Numbered from the stretch's first letter, positions 23,101 to 32,231 are shown. The stretch: DNA of 64,000 nucleotides from Nitrospiraceae bacterium (GCA_028064945.1 JAPTWQ010000010.1:1-64000); one strand, 5' to 3'. Numbers and translations: made by a program. The notes: generated by a model from the letters alone, not told the origin.

Positions 23101-23553
23101 TGGTTTTGTCGATGGTGTCTGGCACTGTGGCTCAAACGCCCCTGATTCAAGATCCAGAAGAGCTTTCCTGAGGGCTTCTTTCAATTCGGGCAGATTTTTG
23201 GCATTGTTCCGGATCGCTCCGAGAATATTTTCGAGTTTTGCCAGCCGGGAAAGCTCCCGGTCTTCCGATGCCATCCGGTCGAGTTCCCGATAAAAATCCG
23301 GATAAACAGGCTCAATGAATGTTCTCAAAAGGTTTAATCCTTCGAGAAGTTCAGGAGGCATCACAGCTCCAAAGCCCACGACCAAAAATGAGCCTCCTTT
23401 GAACAAAATAACCGAGTCACCCTGTTTCGAGAGGGGAATCACTTTTTCAACCGTTTTTCCTTCGGCCTCCTCAAGAGAGGTCAATAACCCCGGACAGCTT
23501 CTTGCAAATTCATTTTTTTTCCGGTTAAGTCGCCATTTATCGTCTATTTGCAT
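23062..23553 (-). CDS. Hypothetical protein, 163 aa
   Basis: Function not recognised. The N-terminal half (about 1-75) has alternating hydrophobic strands such as SVILFKGGSFLVVGFGA. The C-terminal half is helical and charged (YRELDRMASEDRELSRLAKLEN...), possibly coiled coil. There is no signal peptide or membrane segment. Codon pattern and amino-acid composition look like a real protein. It is transcribed towards nadA/DUF2905 and overlaps the latter at the 3' end. The 230-base stretch upstream to the glyoxalase-like gene probably holds its promoter; I see no other gene there. Confidence 0.6.
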   Translation of the reverse strand: MQIDDKWRLNRKKNEFARSCPGLLTSLEEAEGKTVEKVIPLSKQGDSVILFKGGSFLVVGFGAVMPPELLEGLNLLRTFIEPVYPDFYRELDRMASEDRELSRLAKLENILGAIRNNAKNLPELKEALRKALLDLESGAFEPQCQTPSTKPSEFSGDPGKQKK

Positions 23554-23852
23554 GATATCCTTCTGTTTCGAATCCTTTTCGGTTTTTTGCCAAATCGCCC
23601 CTCCAAGACCATATGTTTCAATCGTGGCGCTTCAGGGGTCTAAAGTTGTTCTTCCAGTCTTGGCATTGTGATACCAGCTTCGATGGCGAGTCAATCATCT
23701 GGGATTTTCCGGGAGCGGGATGAACTCCCAAAACGCCTTTTGTTGGTATAGAATGGATTTTCAGAAATCCTTGGAAATCAGGGTTGGACGAATGTCGGGA
23801 TGTGAATCCGTTTTATTTTTCCCGGAGTTTTGGAGTCATTGGAGCCAATCGT

Positions 23853-24269
23853 ATGAAAATCCGGCATATTGACCATGTGGCCATCCCTGTTTCGGATTTG
23901 GCCAGATCGATCCGGTGGTATCAGGACGTTCTGGGATTGACCCGGCGTTATGAGAAGGAATGGGGGGACTATCCGGCCATGATGTGTGCGGGAGAGACTT
24001 GTGTCGCGCTGATCCATCCGGCTGTGACACTTCCGCTTTCTCCATCGCCAGGATCCGATCCGGACCGTCATCTGGCATTCAATGTGGATCGCGAAGGTTT
24101 TGATGAGGCTGTGATGGAAATGGCCAACAGGCAGATTCCCTTTACGACCGACGACCATGGCATTTCCCTCTCTATTTATTTTTTCGATCCCGATGGCCAC
24201 TGGATCGAGATCACCACCTTTGATCTGCCGGTCGGGAGACAACGGGGCGATCGACCTCACCCGTTCTGA
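23853..24269 (+). CDS. VOC (glyoxalase/bleomycin resistance) family protein
   Basis: Member of the vicinal oxygen chelate fold; the exact substrate is unknown. The N-terminal IDHVAIPVSDLARSIRWYQDVLGL is the typical first beta-alpha-beta unit with the metal His. The second unit ends in ISLSIYFFDPDGHWIEI, with the second His/Glu metal ligands. Length of 138 aa is right for a single-domain VOC protein. ATG at 23853 is chosen for the GGAG eight bases upstream; a longer frame begins at 23784 but adds no homologous residues. It precedes purU by 49 bases on the same strand. Confidence 0.85.
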   Translation: MKIRHIDHVAIPVSDLARSIRWYQDVLGLTRRYEKEWGDYPAMMCAGETCVALIHPAVTLPLSPSPGSDPDRHLAFNVDREGFDEAVMEMANRQIPFTTDDHGISLSIYFFDPDGHWIEITTFDLPVGRQRGDRPHPF

Positions 24270-24318
24270 GAATTCCGGGTATGATGAGAAAGATGATCTT
24301 TAGACGGAAAGGATCACC

Positions 24319-25170
24319 TTGAGACACCTTGTGTTGACCATGTCCTGTCCGGATGCGTGCGGGATCATTTCGGCTGTCAGCGGATTTCTGGCAGATCACG
24401 GAGGCTGGATCGATGAAGCCAGCTATCATTCAGATCCTTCCACCCAATGGTTTTTCATGCGTCAGGCGATCAGGGCCGATAGTCTGGACTTTCCCCAGGA
24501 CGCTTTTTCGGACCTCTTTTCCCCCATCGCCGACCGTTTTGGTATCAAGTGGCGCATTTGGGATACTGGCCAGAAAAAGCGTGTTGTGGTTCTTGCGAGC
24601 CGGGAAGATCACTGTGTCAACGAACTCATTCACCGGGCCTCCACCGGAGATGGGCCGTTCGAGATTGTCTCAATCCTTTCGAACCATGAAAACCTGCGAT
24701 CATTTGTCGAGTGGAACCGGATTCCCTTTCATTACCTTCCGGTGGATTCCCAATCCCCACAGGACCACTTCTCTGAAATTGCACGTCTCTTTTTAGAGTA
24801 CAAGGGAGATGTCATGGTCCTTGCGCGATATATGAGGATCCTCCCAGAATCCATCTGCACCCGGTTTTCGGGTCGCATCCTGAATATCCATCACAGCTTC
24901 CTCCCCTCATTTGCCGGGGCGAGCCCCTATCGTCAGGCTTTTTTGCGGGGCGTCAAACTGATAGGGGCCACCTGCCATTATGTGACGGCAGAGCTTGATG
25001 CCGGTCCCATCATCGAGCAGGACGTTATCCGGATCGATCATGGCGACTCTCCGGAAGAGATGGCCCGACTTGGCCGTGACATTGAAAAGCTGGTTCTGGC
25101 CAGGGGGCTCCGCTATCATGTCGAGGATCGGGTTTTGGTCCATGACAACCGGACCATCGTTTTTCATTAA
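24319..25170 (+). CDS. purU: Formyltetrahydrofolate deformylase
   Basis: Hydrolyses 10-formyl-tetrahydrofolate to formate and tetrahydrofolate, balancing one-carbon pools. An N-terminal ACT domain (SCPDACGIISAVSGFLADHGG) is followed by a formyl-transferase-like domain. That domain carries NHENLRSFVEWNRIPFHYLP, NIHHSFLPSFAGASPYRQA with the catalytic His, and LDAGPIIEQDV. Length of 283 aa matches. The start is TTG at 24319, preceded by GGAAAGGA. The IS-like element begins about 15 bases after its stop. Confidence 0.94.
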   Translation: MRHLVLTMSCPDACGIISAVSGFLADHGGWIDEASYHSDPSTQWFFMRQAIRADSLDFPQDAFSDLFSPIADRFGIKWRIWDTGQKKRVVVLASREDHCVNELIHRASTGDGPFEIVSILSNHENLRSFVEWNRIPFHYLPVDSQSPQDHFSEIARLFLEYKGDVMVLARYMRILPESICTRFSGRILNIHHSFLPSFAGASPYRQAFLRGVKLIGATCHYVTAELDAGPIIEQDVIRIDHGDSPEEMARLGRDIEKLVLARGLRYHVEDRVLVHDNRTIVFH

Positions 25171-25223
25171 CGTTGGACACTTGCCCGCGCATTATTCTTC
25201 TTAGGCCACAGGCCAAGAGGGGG

Positions 25224-25670
25224 TCAAGCGGGCGATTTTGTTTTTCTTCTTCCCGCTTTTTCAGTTGTTCCTTGAGCTTCCACATAGCGACGGACCGTTT
25301 CCAGTGTCGCTCCGCCCACACTCCCCACATAGTAGGCCCGATGCCAGAAATACGGTTCCCGGTAGAACGGCTTGAGATGCTCCGAAAATCGGTTGCGAAC
25401 ACGCCTGGAAGAGGCCGTTTTCAGATTGTTGATCAGGGTGGAGATGTTGAGTGCCGGGTGGATCTCCGCCAGAAGATGCACATGATCCGCTTCCCCTCCG
25501 AATTCCAGCAAGGTGCATCGCCATTCCGCCAGAATCTCGCCGAAGGCGCCCTGCAAATATTCCAGAAGATCCGGAGCGAGCGTCTTGCGCCGATACTTTG
25601 TCACAAAGACAATGTGCAGCTTGAGAGAATAGACGGCATTGGATCTTGACTTGTTTGGTTGAGTTTCCAT
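25224..25670 (-). CDS. tnpA: IS200/IS605-family Y1 transposase TnpA
   Basis: HUH-type single-strand transposase. The 148-residue protein starts with SLKLHIVFVTKYRRKTL. It carries the metal-binding HUH motif in ADHVHLLAEI and the nucleophile tyrosine in ETVRRYVEAQ. Intermediate family features are INNLKTASSRRVR and FWHRAYYVGSVGG. Length is normal, and no frameshift or stop is visible, so it may be active. It is divergent from tnpB with a 23-base gap. Confidence 0.92.
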   Translation of the reverse strand: METQPNKSRSNAVYSLKLHIVFVTKYRRKTLAPDLLEYLQGAFGEILAEWRCTLLEFGGEADHVHLLAEIHPALNISTLINNLKTASSRRVRNRFSEHLKPFYREPYFWHRAYYVGSVGGATLETVRRYVEAQGTTEKAGRRKTKSPA

Positions 25671-25693
25671 GTAAGCAAAGTTATCATGCTCCC

Positions 25694-26170
25694 ATGCAGA
25701 CCGGCAAGCGCCTTCGCGCCTATCCCACTCCCGCCCAGGAACAGATCCTGCTCCAATGGATCGGACACCAGCGGTTCATCTATAACGCCAAGGTATCGGA
25801 AGACCGGTATGACCGGGCCTTCGCCCAAAAAGCGGTCTCTCTTTCGGGAACGCCCGTTCCCATCGATCAGGAGTACGCCCGGTTCATCGGACCGGACAAC
25901 CGGCTTTCCCGGGCCGAGATCGTCTGCCAGCGCTGCGGACTAAAAGACAATGCCGATCACAACGCCAGTCGAGTCATCGCCCGAAGGGGGATCCGGCTTC
26001 TTCTGGAAGGGAAGATCCAGAAGAAAGAGGTTCGGGGCGTTGCGGGATCGGGAAACAGAAACACCCAGGGCAGGAACCGTCCGAAGTCAAAGCCTCCGGA
26101 GAGGATGATCAGACGCAAAGGTCATCGCGCTTTTGCGCATCCTCGGCGAAAGAGGAACGTCCGTTCGTGA
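25694..26170 (+). pseudogene. tnpB: TnpB (OrfB) with large internal deletion
   Basis: The first roughly 57 residues match the TnpB N-terminus (MQTGKRLRAYPTPAQEQILL, QRFIYNAK). The frame then runs, without break, straight into the C-terminal zinc-finger region VCQRCGLKDNADHNASRVI. Full TnpB is about 370-400 aa; here only 158 remain. The middle, including RuvC I and II and the first CxxC, is missing. The last catalytic Asp position (ADHN) is kept. The frame is still open, so a mini-protein could be made, but nuclease activity is not expected. The Arg/Lys-rich tail after residue 100 is TnpB-like. Confidence 0.8.
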
Positions 26171-26182
26171 GAGCGGAAATCC

Positions 26183-26205
26183 CCACTACAGCGTCAGCTT
26201 AGTGG
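26183..26205 (+). repeat. Right-end hairpin of the IS element
   Basis: CCACTA and TAGTGG form a perfect six-base-pair stem with an 11-base loop, 12 bases after the tnpB stop. This is the expected place for the right-end recognition hairpin of IS200/IS605 elements. Confidence 0.55.
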
Positions 26206-26250
26206 CGGGAAAGTTCATCAGGTATTCCCAATCGACAGGAGAAAAGACCA

Positions 26251-27426
26251 ATGTCTGAAATGATTCGCGCGACCTATGCCATCGCCTCAAACGACCTTCC
26301 CCGGGCAGCTGCCCTGATTGCGAGAGAAATGAGTGTCGGTGTGAAAAAAACCCGCTATGAGAACAGCAAGACGGGGGGATTCATGGCGACTGTGGATACG
26401 ATCAAGAAGGTCGGATCACGGGGGATTATCACCATTGATGTGCCTTCCGCGAATATCAGCACCGTCTATGGCCTTCTCCTGTCGATTGCCGGAGAGATCA
26501 GCTGTCTCAAGATCCTGAAATCCATAGAGCTTCTGGATTTTGACCTGCCAAAGGCTCTGGCGGACCGTCTCCCGGGCCCGGCCTTTGGTTTGTCTGGAAT
26601 CAAAAAGCGCAGGGGAAATCTTGACCGTCCGTTGTTTATCACGGTTATCAAGCCATCCCAGGGACTCACCCCGGAGGAGTACGCCCATATCGCCTATGAA
26701 AGCCTTGTTGGTGGAATGGATGCGATCAAAAGCGATGAGCTTCTTCAGGAGTCCGACAAAAACTGGACGGCCCGATTTGAGGCCGCTGTCGCTGCAGCAA
26801 GACGGGCGGAAAAAGAAACGGGTGAGCCCAAGAATGTGATGATGCATCCGGTAGACACCCCGATGAAGATGGTGGACCGATTTTCCCGGGGAGCGGATAT
26901 GGGCTGTGATCTGGCCATGCTGTCTCCGGCGGCTTCCGGATTTCCCATGCTGGAGGAGCTTGCCCGGATGGAGCGCTTCCCGATCATGGCCCATATGGCC
27001 ATGAGTGGGTGGCTTTGGCAGAAAAACGGAATGAGTGTCCGCGCATGGTCCAAATTCATGCGTCTTGCCGGGGCCGATATTGTGCTCTATCCCGCCCTCA
27101 AGGGAACGCTCAAGGCAACCCGTTCCGAGCTTTTGGAGGTCATGGATGCAGTGAAAACTCCCTTGGGAACCCGCAAGGAAAGCCTGATTGCGGTCGGCGG
27201 AGGTATGCATGCGGGTACCATGAAGGTCCACTATGATCTTTTTGGACCGGATTTTGCCTATCTGTGCGGTGGAGGGGTCTGTGGTCACCCCGACGGAGCC
27301 CGGGCGGGTGGAAAATCGATTCGTCAGGCATGGGATGCCATCAGCCAGGGGATACCGCTTTCCCGTTACAGAAAGGACCATCCCGAACTTGATGCTGCGC
27401 TGACCGCGTTTACCCGGTATGTCTAG
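26251..27426 (+). CDS. Form IV RuBisCO-like protein (RLP)
   Basis: Related to the RuBisCO large subunit but probably not a CO2-fixing enzyme. The 391 residues have a short N-terminal domain and a TIM barrel. Lys134 in IKPSQGL matches Lys175 of RuBisCO, but the second Lys of KPKxGL is Ser136. The carbamylation and metal site is kept as GGMDAIKSDE (Lys160, Asp162, Glu163). The HR pair becomes His248-Met249, so the phosphate-binding Arg is lost. The GGG-xxGHP motif remains (residues 340-347). Some form IV proteins act in sulfur metabolism (methionine salvage); one clade (IV-AMC) came from acid-mine communities including Leptospirillum. ATG follows CAGGAGAAAAGACCA. The IS element sits directly upstream. 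Confidence 0.88.
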   Translation: MSEMIRATYAIASNDLPRAAALIAREMSVGVKKTRYENSKTGGFMATVDTIKKVGSRGIITIDVPSANISTVYGLLLSIAGEISCLKILKSIELLDFDLPKALADRLPGPAFGLSGIKKRRGNLDRPLFITVIKPSQGLTPEEYAHIAYESLVGGMDAIKSDELLQESDKNWTARFEAAVAAARRAEKETGEPKNVMMHPVDTPMKMVDRFSRGADMGCDLAMLSPAASGFPMLEELARMERFPIMAHMAMSGWLWQKNGMSVRAWSKFMRLAGADIVLYPALKGTLKATRSELLEVMDAVKTPLGTRKESLIAVGGGMHAGTMKVHYDLFGPDFAYLCGGGVCGHPDGARAGGKSIRQAWDAISQGIPLSRYRKDHPELDAALTAFTRYV

Positions 27427-28366
27427 GAATGTCCGAGGGTGTTTTGGGGGACATTGGTCCGTTTAGGAACAGGACAGCGACGAAAAGGATGACAGAAGCC
27501 TCATAGAATGTTCTGGTAACGGGCTCTTTCAAAAAGAGAATCGATAAAAAGGCCCCCAGAAAGGGAGAGATCGAAAACCAGGCGCCGGTTGCCGAAACAC
27601 CTATGGTCCTGATGGAACGGATGAAGAGTATCAGGCTCAGACCATAGCCCAGTCCTCCTGTCAGCAGTGCTTCCCCCATGATGGATATCGTCATGGAGGG
27701 ATGGGGAAGAAAGAGACCGAGTGGAAGCAGAAGGAAAGAAGAGCCCAATCCTTTCCAGAGGGTGATCGTGACAGGACTCCACCCGGATAAAAATCGGAGG
27801 AGGTTGCTGTCCAGCGCCCACAGGCCAGCCGCGAGAAAAAAGGGAATGGCACCGGAAAATCCGTGGCTCCCTTCGCTATCGGAGGCAATCGCGCATCCAG
27901 CGGCTCCCAGAATGGCCCCAATGGAGAGTCTCATGTTCAGGGGTTCCCGAAAAATAAGCCAGGCCAGCAGAACGGTCACAATGCCTTCGGCATTCATCAG
28001 GAGACTTCCCAGTGATGCCGGATAATGCTTGAGTCCCCAGATCAAAAGGATGGGAGCGGCTCCGCCTCCGATCAGGACAGATAAAATGGCAATTCCGATC
28101 TCTTTTTGTTTTGGTTTTTCCGGCAATAAAAGCTTTCTCCACCCCCCCGCCCCGTTCTCCCGTGGGGTCGAAAGGATCGAGGGGATAATGCCAAAAATGG
28201 AACCAAGGTAAAACAGGCCGCAAAGGAGAAAGGGTGTCTGTTCCGAAGACAGCACCTTGGCCGGAGGGGTGGAAAGGGCAAAAAGAAATGATGCCATGAT
28301 GGCCCATCGGACCTGGCGTCTGGCCATGATGGGTTCTGGGGGAATGGTACTGTCCGGCAATGGCAC
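27410..28366 (-). CDS. EamA/DMT-superfamily transporter
   Basis: Probable inner-membrane metabolite exporter; the substrate is unknown. The 318 aa contain about ten hydrophobic segments in two EamA repeats. The first includes RWAIMASFLFALSTPPAKVL and the second begins near residue 170 (FSGAIPFFLAAGLWALDSN). GTG at 28366 has AGGA nine bases upstream; an ATG at 28327 is an alternative. The 3' end overlaps the end of the RLP gene by 17 bases in convergent orientation. Confidence 0.85.
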   Translation of the reverse strand: MPLPDSTIPPEPIMARRQVRWAIMASFLFALSTPPAKVLSSEQTPFLLCGLFYLGSIFGIIPSILSTPRENGAGGWRKLLLPEKPKQKEIGIAILSVLIGGGAAPILLIWGLKHYPASLGSLLMNAEGIVTVLLAWLIFREPLNMRLSIGAILGAAGCAIASDSEGSHGFSGAIPFFLAAGLWALDSNLLRFLSGWSPVTITLWKGLGSSFLLLPLGLFLPHPSMTISIMGEALLTGGLGYGLSLILFIRSIRTIGVSATGAWFSISPFLGAFLSILFLKEPVTRTFYEASVILFVAVLFLNGPMSPKTPSDIPRHTG

Positions 28367-28763
28367 CTTTTGTTTCCTATCGTCAGTCTTTGATCTTTTT
28401 CTTCAATTTGCCACCCATCGTTTCATGAAGACAAAAAAGAAGCAAATTCCTGTTGTTGTTCAAATTCTTTTTTTTCCATGAACCGTCCGGATTTTTTACA
28501 CCTGATAAATGGATTGACGTTTTTCTTTACACATTATTGACCAAAAAGTCATGGAGGAAATCCATCCGTTCCCCCTTTAGGGTCAGGGGTTAGGGATATT
28601 CTGAATAAACTCTCTCTATCTATAAAATGGTATGAAAATTGCTATAAATTCCCAAATCATTCAGATGATTGGTCGTCGATGATTCGTTCGGGCTATCGGA
28701 AGTAACGGCTTTTGGCTTTTTATGGACCGGAAAAAGACCCTTTAACCTTATCGGAAACGATTG
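28367..28763. other. Intergenic region, divergent promoters
   Basis: About 400 bases between the divergent EamA gene and the EAL protein gene. No convincing gene is present. It is AT-rich with several TATAAA-like stretches (for example near 28620 and 28645), and may hold promoters for both neighbours. Confidence 0.4.
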
Positions 28764-30179
28764 ATGATGACGGTTCAGGACCGGCTAGTCCGCATAGAAA
28801 AAAGTTTGTCCCTTTCCGGATGGATTTCTCCGGGGGATGTCCGATTCCTTCTCGATGCGGTGGCGGACCTGAGAGAAAACATTTCTCCTTCCAAGTTGCT
28901 TCTTCCCTCTCTGCCCCCCAGTCAACCTCCTGAAACGTTCGACCTTCCTTCTCCCGAATGGTTTATTTCCGAAGATTCCAATGACTCCGAAGGGAAAAGA
29001 TGGCATGTCAACCAGAGTGTCGAACGGATCTACCAGGCTCTTGACGGGGGGGAGTTCCATCTCTATTACCAGCCCAAGGTGAATATGCGACTTGGGAAGG
29101 TTGTGGGGCTTGAAGCGCTTATTCGCTGGGAACATCCCGAATTTGGTCTGATTCCGCCTCTTTCCTTTCTCCCGCAAATTGAAGAAAGTTCCCTGATCAT
29201 CGATATCGGAGAGTGGGTCCTCGACAAAGCCCTTCATCAGATCGACCAATGGCAGCAGATGGGGCAACTGATTCCCGTGAGCATCAACCTGTCAGTCAAT
29301 CACCTGACACATCGAGCATTCCTGATCCGTCTCAAAGACGCCCTTTCCCGCTATCCCGATCTTCCCCCTCATCTGATCGATATCGAGATTGTCGAGTCCG
29401 TCGCCATCGGAGACTTGAAAGCCATGTCCCAGTTGATGGTCGAATGCCAGCAAATGGGAGTGACCTTTTCCATCGATGATTTTGGAACAGGCTATTCCTC
29501 CCTTCGCTATCTCAAGAGACTTCCCAGCAACACCTTGAAGATCGACCAGTCCTTTGTCCTTGGCCTCCTTCATGACTCGGGAGACATGGAGCTGATCAAG
29601 GCGGTCATCGCCCTGGCCCAGGTCTTTCATCGGTCGGTGATCGCGGAAGGGGTTGAGTCTCCGGAAGCGGGTGTCGTACTGATGTGGCTGGGCTGTGATC
29701 TTGCCCAGGGATTCTGCATTTCCCGGGCTCTTCCGGGAGAGGAGGTCATGGATTGGGTAGGAAACTACAAGCCGGATCCTTCATGGGCCCTCTGGTCCGG
29801 GGTCAAGTTCGACCTCACCGATGTTCCTCTTCTTCTGGCCCAGTATGACCATTCCGTCTGGGTTTCCCGTATCATTGATCAAATCCAGCACTCCCAGTCA
29901 GGGCTTTATGCGATCGGTATGGAGGACTATGCCATATGCCGGTTCGGACGATGGTATTCCGAAGACGGCCGGATCAAGTATGGAGACTTCGAGGGATTTG
30001 TCGAGATCGGCAAACTGCATGAGGAAATGCATCTTGTTGCAGAAAAGGCCCTTGTTTTCCTGAATTCCGGAAGGTGGGATGAAGCCACTCTCTATGGGGA
30101 GAAGCTTGTGGCCCTGAAGGAAACCCTTTTTTCAGGACTTGCAAATATCCTGAGCGCCATTCGCCTGTCTCACGCTTAG
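28764..30179 (+). CDS. EAL-domain phosphodiesterase with C-terminal CZB-like zinc domain
   Basis: Predicted c-di-GMP-specific phosphodiesterase. An uncharacterised N-terminal part (1-85) precedes the EAL domain (about 90-345). This has Glu117 in [24 protein letters not shown] (Asp238-Asp239), KIDQSFV and IAEGVES, so the catalytic set looks complete. The C-terminal 110 residues resemble a chemoreceptor zinc-binding domain. His363 lies in YDHSVW, Cys392 in ICRFGRWY, and His419 and His423 in LHEEMH, the usual H-C-H-H order. There are no membrane segments, so it is probably cytosolic. ATG at 28764 follows a TTG. The end overlaps the convergent hyfI-like gene by four bases. Confidence 0.88.
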   Translation: MMTVQDRLVRIEKSLSLSGWISPGDVRFLLDAVADLRENISPSKLLLPSLPPSQPPETFDLPSPEWFISEDSNDSEGKRWHVNQSVERIYQALDGGEFHLYYQPKVNMRLGKVVGLEALIRWEHPEFGLIPPLSFLPQIEESSLIIDIGEWVLDKALHQIDQWQQMGQLIPVSINLSVNHLTHRAFLIRLKDALSRYPDLPPHLIDIEIVESVAIGDLKAMSQLMVECQQMGVTFSIDDFGTGYSSLRYLKRLPSNTLKIDQSFVLGLLHDSGDMELIKAVIALAQVFHRSVIAEGVESPEAGVVLMWLGCDLAQGFCISRALPGEEVMDWVGNYKPDPSWALWSGVKFDLTDVPLLLAQYDHSVWVSRIIDQIQHSQSGLYAIGMEDYAICRFGRWYSEDGRIKYGDFEGFVEIGKLHEEMHLVAEKALVFLNSGRWDEATLYGEKLVALKETLFSGLANILSAIRLSHA

Positions 30180-30682
30180 CCGCCGACCGCTGTCAACAGT
30201 CCCCTGATCAGGTCCAGAGGCTCCGGTGGACAACCCGGAATATGAAGATCGACCGGAATGACCTCCGAGACGCCACCAGCCAAAGCATAGCTTCCCTTGA
30301 ATATTCCACAGTCATATCCGCAATCTCCCACCGAAACAACGAGTTTCGGGGACGGCATTGCGTCAAAAGTGTCGAGGAGAGCTTGCCTCATATGAAGGGA
30401 GACAGGGCCTGTGACAAGGAGAAGGTCTGCATGCCGCGGAGAGGCGACAAATTTGAATCCCAGATGCTCAAGCATGAAATAGGGACTATTCAGCATTCCG
30501 ATTTCGATCTCACACCCATTACAGGAGCCTGCATCGAGGTGGCGGATGGAAAGGCTGTGTCCAAATCGCCCGAACCCCCGTTCCAACAGTTTTTTTGAAA
30601 GATCTCTCAACTCCTCCTGAGTTTCGGGCGTTTTTTGGGTGACTATGCCGGTTTTGAGGATCCTGAGAAGAATATGATGCAC
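30176..30682 (-). CDS. hyfI: HyfI/NuoB-like iron-sulfur subunit
   Basis: Small 4Fe-4S subunit of the complex-I/energy-converting hydrogenase superfamily, on the cytoplasmic arm. The cluster ligands are in [24 protein letters not shown] and IPGCPPEP, the NuoB/HycG pattern. Length of 168 aa is right. The start is GTG at 30682 with GGAG six bases upstream. It is the last gene of a six-gene operon, 33 bases after the large-subunit gene. The gene symbol follows the E. coli hyf naming by similarity only. Confidence 0.88.
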   Translation of the reverse strand: MHHILLRILKTGIVTQKTPETQEELRDLSKKLLERGFGRFGHSLSIRHLDAGSCNGCEIEIGMLNSPYFMLEHLGFKFVASPRHADLLLVTGPVSLHMRQALLDTFDAMPSPKLVVSVGDCGYDCGIFKGSYALAGGVSEVIPVDLHIPGCPPEPLDLIRGLLTAVGG

Positions 30683-30715
30683 GTATGCTCCATCTGAACG
30701 GCTATCCTGACACTC

Positions 30716-32221
30716 CTACAGGTCGTGGCCCGAATAGCTTGGGTTGAATGATTTATTGATCAGGGGGAAATCGGCCACAAGGTTTCCGGGTATGGCCATC
30801 TCAAGTGCCGGCCAAAGGATCCAGGAAGGGTCATGGAAGTGGCTGGCCATGACAATGTTCCCGCCCCCAAGTCTTGACCAGCAGAGAATCTCGCCACGCC
30901 AACCCTCGACTGCACTGATTCCTTCCCGTCCCTTCACTCCGCTGGGAGGCTCTGTAAAGATTTCACCTCCGGGCAACTTCAGAAGAATTTCCCTGACGAG
31001 CCTCAATGACTCCCTGACTTCAAAAAACCGGACCGCCACCCGTGCCCGGACATCTCCTCCGGTTTCAAGCGCCGGAGTGAAGTCCATTTCGTCATAAGGA
31101 GGCAATTTCCAGAGGCTTCTCAAGTCCGATGGCTGACCGCTCGCCCTTCCGCAAACACCACAAAGACCCATTTTTTCTGCGATATCAGGAAGAAGGATCC
31201 CTGTTCCAAAAAATCGGTCCTGAAGCCCCCCGTGTTCATCGAAGATCGTCTGGAGAATTTCGATTTCCCGAAGAATCCGCGCAGCTTCTTCGGACATTGC
31301 GAGAATGGCCTCAGGGGCAAGGTCTTTGACGACCCCACCGGGAAGAACAAGATCCATAAGAAGTCGATGGCCAAACAGGGTTTTGTTCTGTCTCAGGAAA
31401 TCCTCTTTCAGGATCAGAAACTGGGAAAGACCAAAAGAAAGCCCGGCATCATTGGCCAATGCTCCAAGATCGCCGAGATGATTTGCGATTCTCTCCCGCT
31501 CAAGGAGCAACCCTCTCAAAAATTGGCCTCTTTTGGGGATTTCCATCCCGATAGCCGCTTCTACAGACAATGAATACGCCAGAGAGTGGCCCACTGTTGT
31601 ATCTCCGGAGACCCTCCCGGCAAGCTTGACCCCCTTCGTCCAGGGAAGGTCCCGGGAAAGACCGTCGATCCCCTTGTGGGTATACCCCAGACGTTCTTCC
31701 ATTCGAAGCACCTTTTCTCCCACCACCTGAAAACGGAAATGGCCGGGTTCGATCATTCCGGCATGAACAGGACCGACCGGGATTTCGTGAACCCCTTCTC
31801 CTTCCACCCTGACAAATGGGTAATCCCCCTTTTCCGGATGCTCCGGAAGATCCCTCCCTGTCAAAGGAGCCTTCTCCCAGTATCCATGGTCCAGCCATCG
31901 GCGTCCGTCGTGGTTGTCGGGAACAGAAATCCCCCAAAGATCCTGTATGGCCCGTTCCATCCTGGATGCGCCCGGGAAAAATGGGGCGATCGACGGGATG
32001 TGATTGACCTCTGGTGGAAGGGATAACCGGCCAACCATGAGTTTATTGCCGTTGAAGTAAGAGGAGAAGACGAGGGAGAGATCTTCGCCGACAAATGCCC
32101 AGACCGAGAGGAGACGAGCTTTTGAGAGATGCATATTTTGTGCAAGCCGGACATACCCTTCACTGTCTACGTCCTCTACTTCGATGAAGGAATCTTTGGG
32201 AAAATCGGTTTCTTGTTCCAC
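30716..32221 (-). CDS. hyfG: HyfG-like large subunit (NuoC/NuoD fusion) without nickel ligands
   Basis: Fused NuoC-like (1-140) and NuoD/hydrogenase-large-subunit-like (150-501) protein. The N-terminal part has DLWGISVPDNHDGRRWLDH, and the hydrogenase-like part has EERLGYTHKGIDGL. Real hydrogenases have an N-terminal CxxC, but here the region reads AGRVSGDTTVGHS (about 201-213). The C-terminal DPCxxC is replaced by NPSYSG near the end. Nickel binding is therefore not expected. Two cysteines in GLCGVCGRASG lie elsewhere. GTG at 32221 is chosen since TAGGAG lies eight bases upstream and starts earlier would overlap the hyfF-like gene. Confidence 0.87.
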   Translation of the reverse strand: MEQETDFPKDSFIEVEDVDSEGYVRLAQNMHLSKARLLSVWAFVGEDLSLVFSSYFNGNKLMVGRLSLPPEVNHIPSIAPFFPGASRMERAIQDLWGISVPDNHDGRRWLDHGYWEKAPLTGRDLPEHPEKGDYPFVRVEGEGVHEIPVGPVHAGMIEPGHFRFQVVGEKVLRMEERLGYTHKGIDGLSRDLPWTKGVKLAGRVSGDTTVGHSLAYSLSVEAAIGMEIPKRGQFLRGLLLERERIANHLGDLGALANDAGLSFGLSQFLILKEDFLRQNKTLFGHRLLMDLVLPGGVVKDLAPEAILAMSEEAARILREIEILQTIFDEHGGLQDRFFGTGILLPDIAEKMGLCGVCGRASGQPSDLRSLWKLPPYDEMDFTPALETGGDVRARVAVRFFEVRESLRLVREILLKLPGGEIFTEPPSGVKGREGISAVEGWRGEILCWSRLGGGNIVMASHFHDPSWILWPALEMAIPGNLVADFPLINKSFNPSYSGHDL

Positions 32222-32231
32222 AGGAATTCTC

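Larger units (their letters stand above)
25183..26205. mobile_element. Decaying IS200/IS605-family insertion element
   Basis: Contains divergently transcribed tnpA (25224-25670, minus) and a shortened tnpB (25694-26170, plus), flanked by potential hairpins instead of terminal inverted repeats, as is usual for this family. On the left, GCCCGC (25183-25188) pairs with GCGGGC (25228-25233) around a GGCC-ACA-GGCC hairpin. On the right, CCACTA (26183-26188) pairs with TAGTGG (26200-26205). Exact ends cannot be set from one copy. It lies between purU and the RuBisCO-like gene. Confidence 0.75.

Noticed and set aside
26416..27381. Minus-strand open frame of 321 codons
   Set aside because: Antisense shadow of the RuBisCO-like gene, His/Arg-rich without family features.
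26251..27426. Functional CO2-fixing RuBisCO
   Set aside because: Substitutions at the second KPKxGL lysine and the HR arginine, and absence of small subunit or phosphoribulokinase genes.
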